Source: Clostridia bacterium (lineage in GTDB: Bacteria; Bacillota_A; Clostridia; Christensenellales; Aristaeellaceae). Taken from it: a stretch of DNA of 6,678 nt. The notes below the pieces were generated by a model. The model worked only from the letters and a program-made list of their open reading frames with translations, searched no databases and was not told the origin of the DNA. Both the position numbers and the translations under genes were made by a program. Every line of letters starts with the position of its first letter. Positions within the stretch are counted from its first letter, which is position 1. Below, in pieces: positions 5,698-6,678 of this stretch. Location of the stretch: contig JAFQGN010000261.1 of NCBI GenBank assembly GCA_017398245.1, positions 1 through 6,678 on the forward strand, written 5' to 3'.

Positions 5698-6678
5698 TGT
5701 GCTTGTTCCTCCGTTTCATAGCCAGTATAGAGGGAGTCAAAATCGATATTCTGCCAGTAGGCGCGCATGTCGGCCATGCGGGAATCGATATTTTCGGCGG
5801 TGATGCGGCCTTCGCCCGCGGCGACGTTGGCGATGATCTCGCTCATCATGGCCGGGTCGAAATGCACGCGATCCTTATAGCGGTTCAGATCGGTGGTCTT
5901 GGCCGGGTCGTCCACAAAATTGTAGACGGTTGCGTTGGGCAGGGCGAGCATTTCACGCATAACAGTTTCTATGCCGGACATATAGCAGGTATACTCGCCG
6001 TTGCGGGTGACATAATCCCAGAAGAAGGCGTTTCCCGGGGGGATGATGAAGTAAAACTGCGTTTCCGGGTGCTCGCGCGCGATGGAGAGCACGTTGGTTT
6101 CGTAATTTTCAAGGACCTGCGCGCGCAGTTCGGCGGTGAATTCCTTCTCGGGCTGCTGCTCGGGCCGGTTGGGGCCATAGACCTTGACAAGGGTCTCCCA
6201 GCCGGTGGGGTCGTTCCAGACCTGATGGTCGTGATCGACCGGAGAGAGATTGAACAGGGGGCGAAGGAGGTCGGGCGCGACATCCTTATTGAGCAGGTAT
6301 TTGCTGTCATTCCAGAAATTGGCATCGTAGAGGTATTCCGGATTGTCGGTATGGCCGACGGTATCGACGGAGGTGAGCACGTGGGTGAGGTCCAGCACCC
6401 AGAAGACCTGTTCGATGGGGCCTTCGTGGTGTTCGTAGGCGTATTTCAGGAAATCGCCCAGTTCCTTGAAATAGGAGCCGGCGAATTTGATCTTGATGGC
6501 GTTGGCCTCGAAGAGGGAATTGAACTCGGAACCCTTGGCGTCCTGCGTGACGGAGGTGCCGAGCATGATGGAATCGTAATCGGCAAAGCGGGCGAGGCCG
6601 TAGTTTTCGTAGCGGGAATCGTCGCTGCGCTGCATTTGCATGCCCAGCCAAGGCTCGTGATAGTGCATGTAGGGGTCG
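5694..6678 (-). CDS. SGNH-hydrolase-like protein, N-terminus beyond the window
   Basis: The frame is open to the right edge (DPY precedes the first visible Met at 6668), so the start is missing and probably lies further right with a membrane anchor or signal. Numbered from that Met, 324 residues are visible. An early DYDSIMLGTSVTQ block (31-42) places Ser39 as in the first SGNH/GDSL block. FYFIIPPGN (205-213) resembles a strand followed by the Gly/Asn block. DRVHFDP (266-272) carries the Asp-x-x-His pattern of the last block, so a Ser/Asp/His catalytic set is plausible. The YDPxxHYHxP-like start and RYENYGLARFADYD segment match a family I recall in Clostridia, related to AlgX/DltD-type exopolysaccharide or cell-envelope acylation proteins and often near MBOAT acyltransferases. 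This is recognition from memory, not a search. It overlaps the regulator's start by four bases (ATGA), so they form one operon. Enzyme substrate unknown. Confidence 0.7.
   Translation of the reverse strand, partial: DPYMHYHEPWLGMQMQRSDDSRYENYGLARFADYDSIMLGTSVTQDAKGSEFNSLFEANAIKIKFAGSYFKELGDFLKYAYEHHEGPIEQVFWVLDLTHVLTSVDTVGHTDNPEYLYDANFWNDSKYLLNKDVAPDLLRPLFNLSPVDHDHQVWNDPTGWETLVKVYGPNRPEQQPEKEFTAELRAQVLENYETNVLSIAREHPETQFYFIIPPGNAFFWDYVTRNGEYTCYMSGIETVMREMLALPNATVYNFVDDPAKTTDLNRYKDRVHFDPAMMSEIIANVAAGEGRITAENIDSRMADMRAYWQNIDFDSLYTGYETEEQAQ
5708..5712 (-). promoter_or_regulatory. RBS of the S24-type regulator, inside the end of the upstream gene
   Basis: GGAGG on the minus strand lies 10 bases before ATG 5697-5695 and within the last codons of the SGNH-like gene. 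It supports the first Met (not Met6) as the start and reinitiation from the upstream gene. Confidence 0.7.

Noticed and set aside
4792..5721. A 309-residue plus-strand open frame over the S24 regulator
   Set aside because: It is His/Asp/Ala-rich shadow coding. The minus-strand frame has an RBS, an HTH and an S24 domain; the plus frame starts inside a hairpin repeat.

Overview
The window looks like a gut-type or anaerobic member of the Clostridia (Firmicutes) with about 60% GC. The evidence is a Clostridia-style DnaE, strong AGGAGG-type ribosome binding sites, and intergenic hairpin repeats of a kind I associate with Clostridia genomes. I cannot name the genus. The first ~605 bases are different: only about 35% GC, low-GC codon use, and broken genes. 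They were either acquired by transfer or joined to the rest by an assembly error.

Layout. (1) Positions 1-~606, minus strand: a ComF-type phosphoribosyltransferase that has lost its N-terminus, followed 11 bases later by the start of a FucU/RbsD-family gene. That gene has a good RBS but an in-frame stop at codon 19. The AT-rich block is bounded by an imperfect 24-base inverted repeat (1-24 and 607-630). (2) Positions 733-4379, plus strand: dnaE, the DNA polymerase III alpha subunit. All catalytic motifs are present, but a -1 frame change between 3945 and 4139 puts the C-terminal domain in another frame, so the gene reads as two ORFs joined by an ATGA overlap. (3) Positions 4380-4968: a gene-free stretch between convergent genes, dense with hairpins. 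It holds one intrinsic terminator for each strand, two 18-19 bp perfect hairpins just after the two stop codons, and a composite palindromic repeat in direct and inverted copies. (4) Positions 4969-6678, minus strand: a two-gene unit with a 4-base ATGA overlap. The upstream gene is an SGNH-hydrolase-like protein that runs off the window. The downstream gene is an XRE/S24 (LexA/CI-like) regulator that keeps the serine but appears to lack the catalytic lysine and the cleavage site.

How it fits together. dnaE is a housekeeping replication gene and has no evident functional link to either side. The SGNH-like protein probably belongs to an envelope or exopolysaccharide modification locus continuing beyond the right edge, and the S24-like regulator is translationally coupled to it. 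The strongest candidates for a second look are the dnaE frame break, the composite intergenic repeat, the degenerate S24 protein, and the foreign-looking left edge. I see no CRISPR array, tRNA, rRNA, complete insertion sequence, or clear new defence system.
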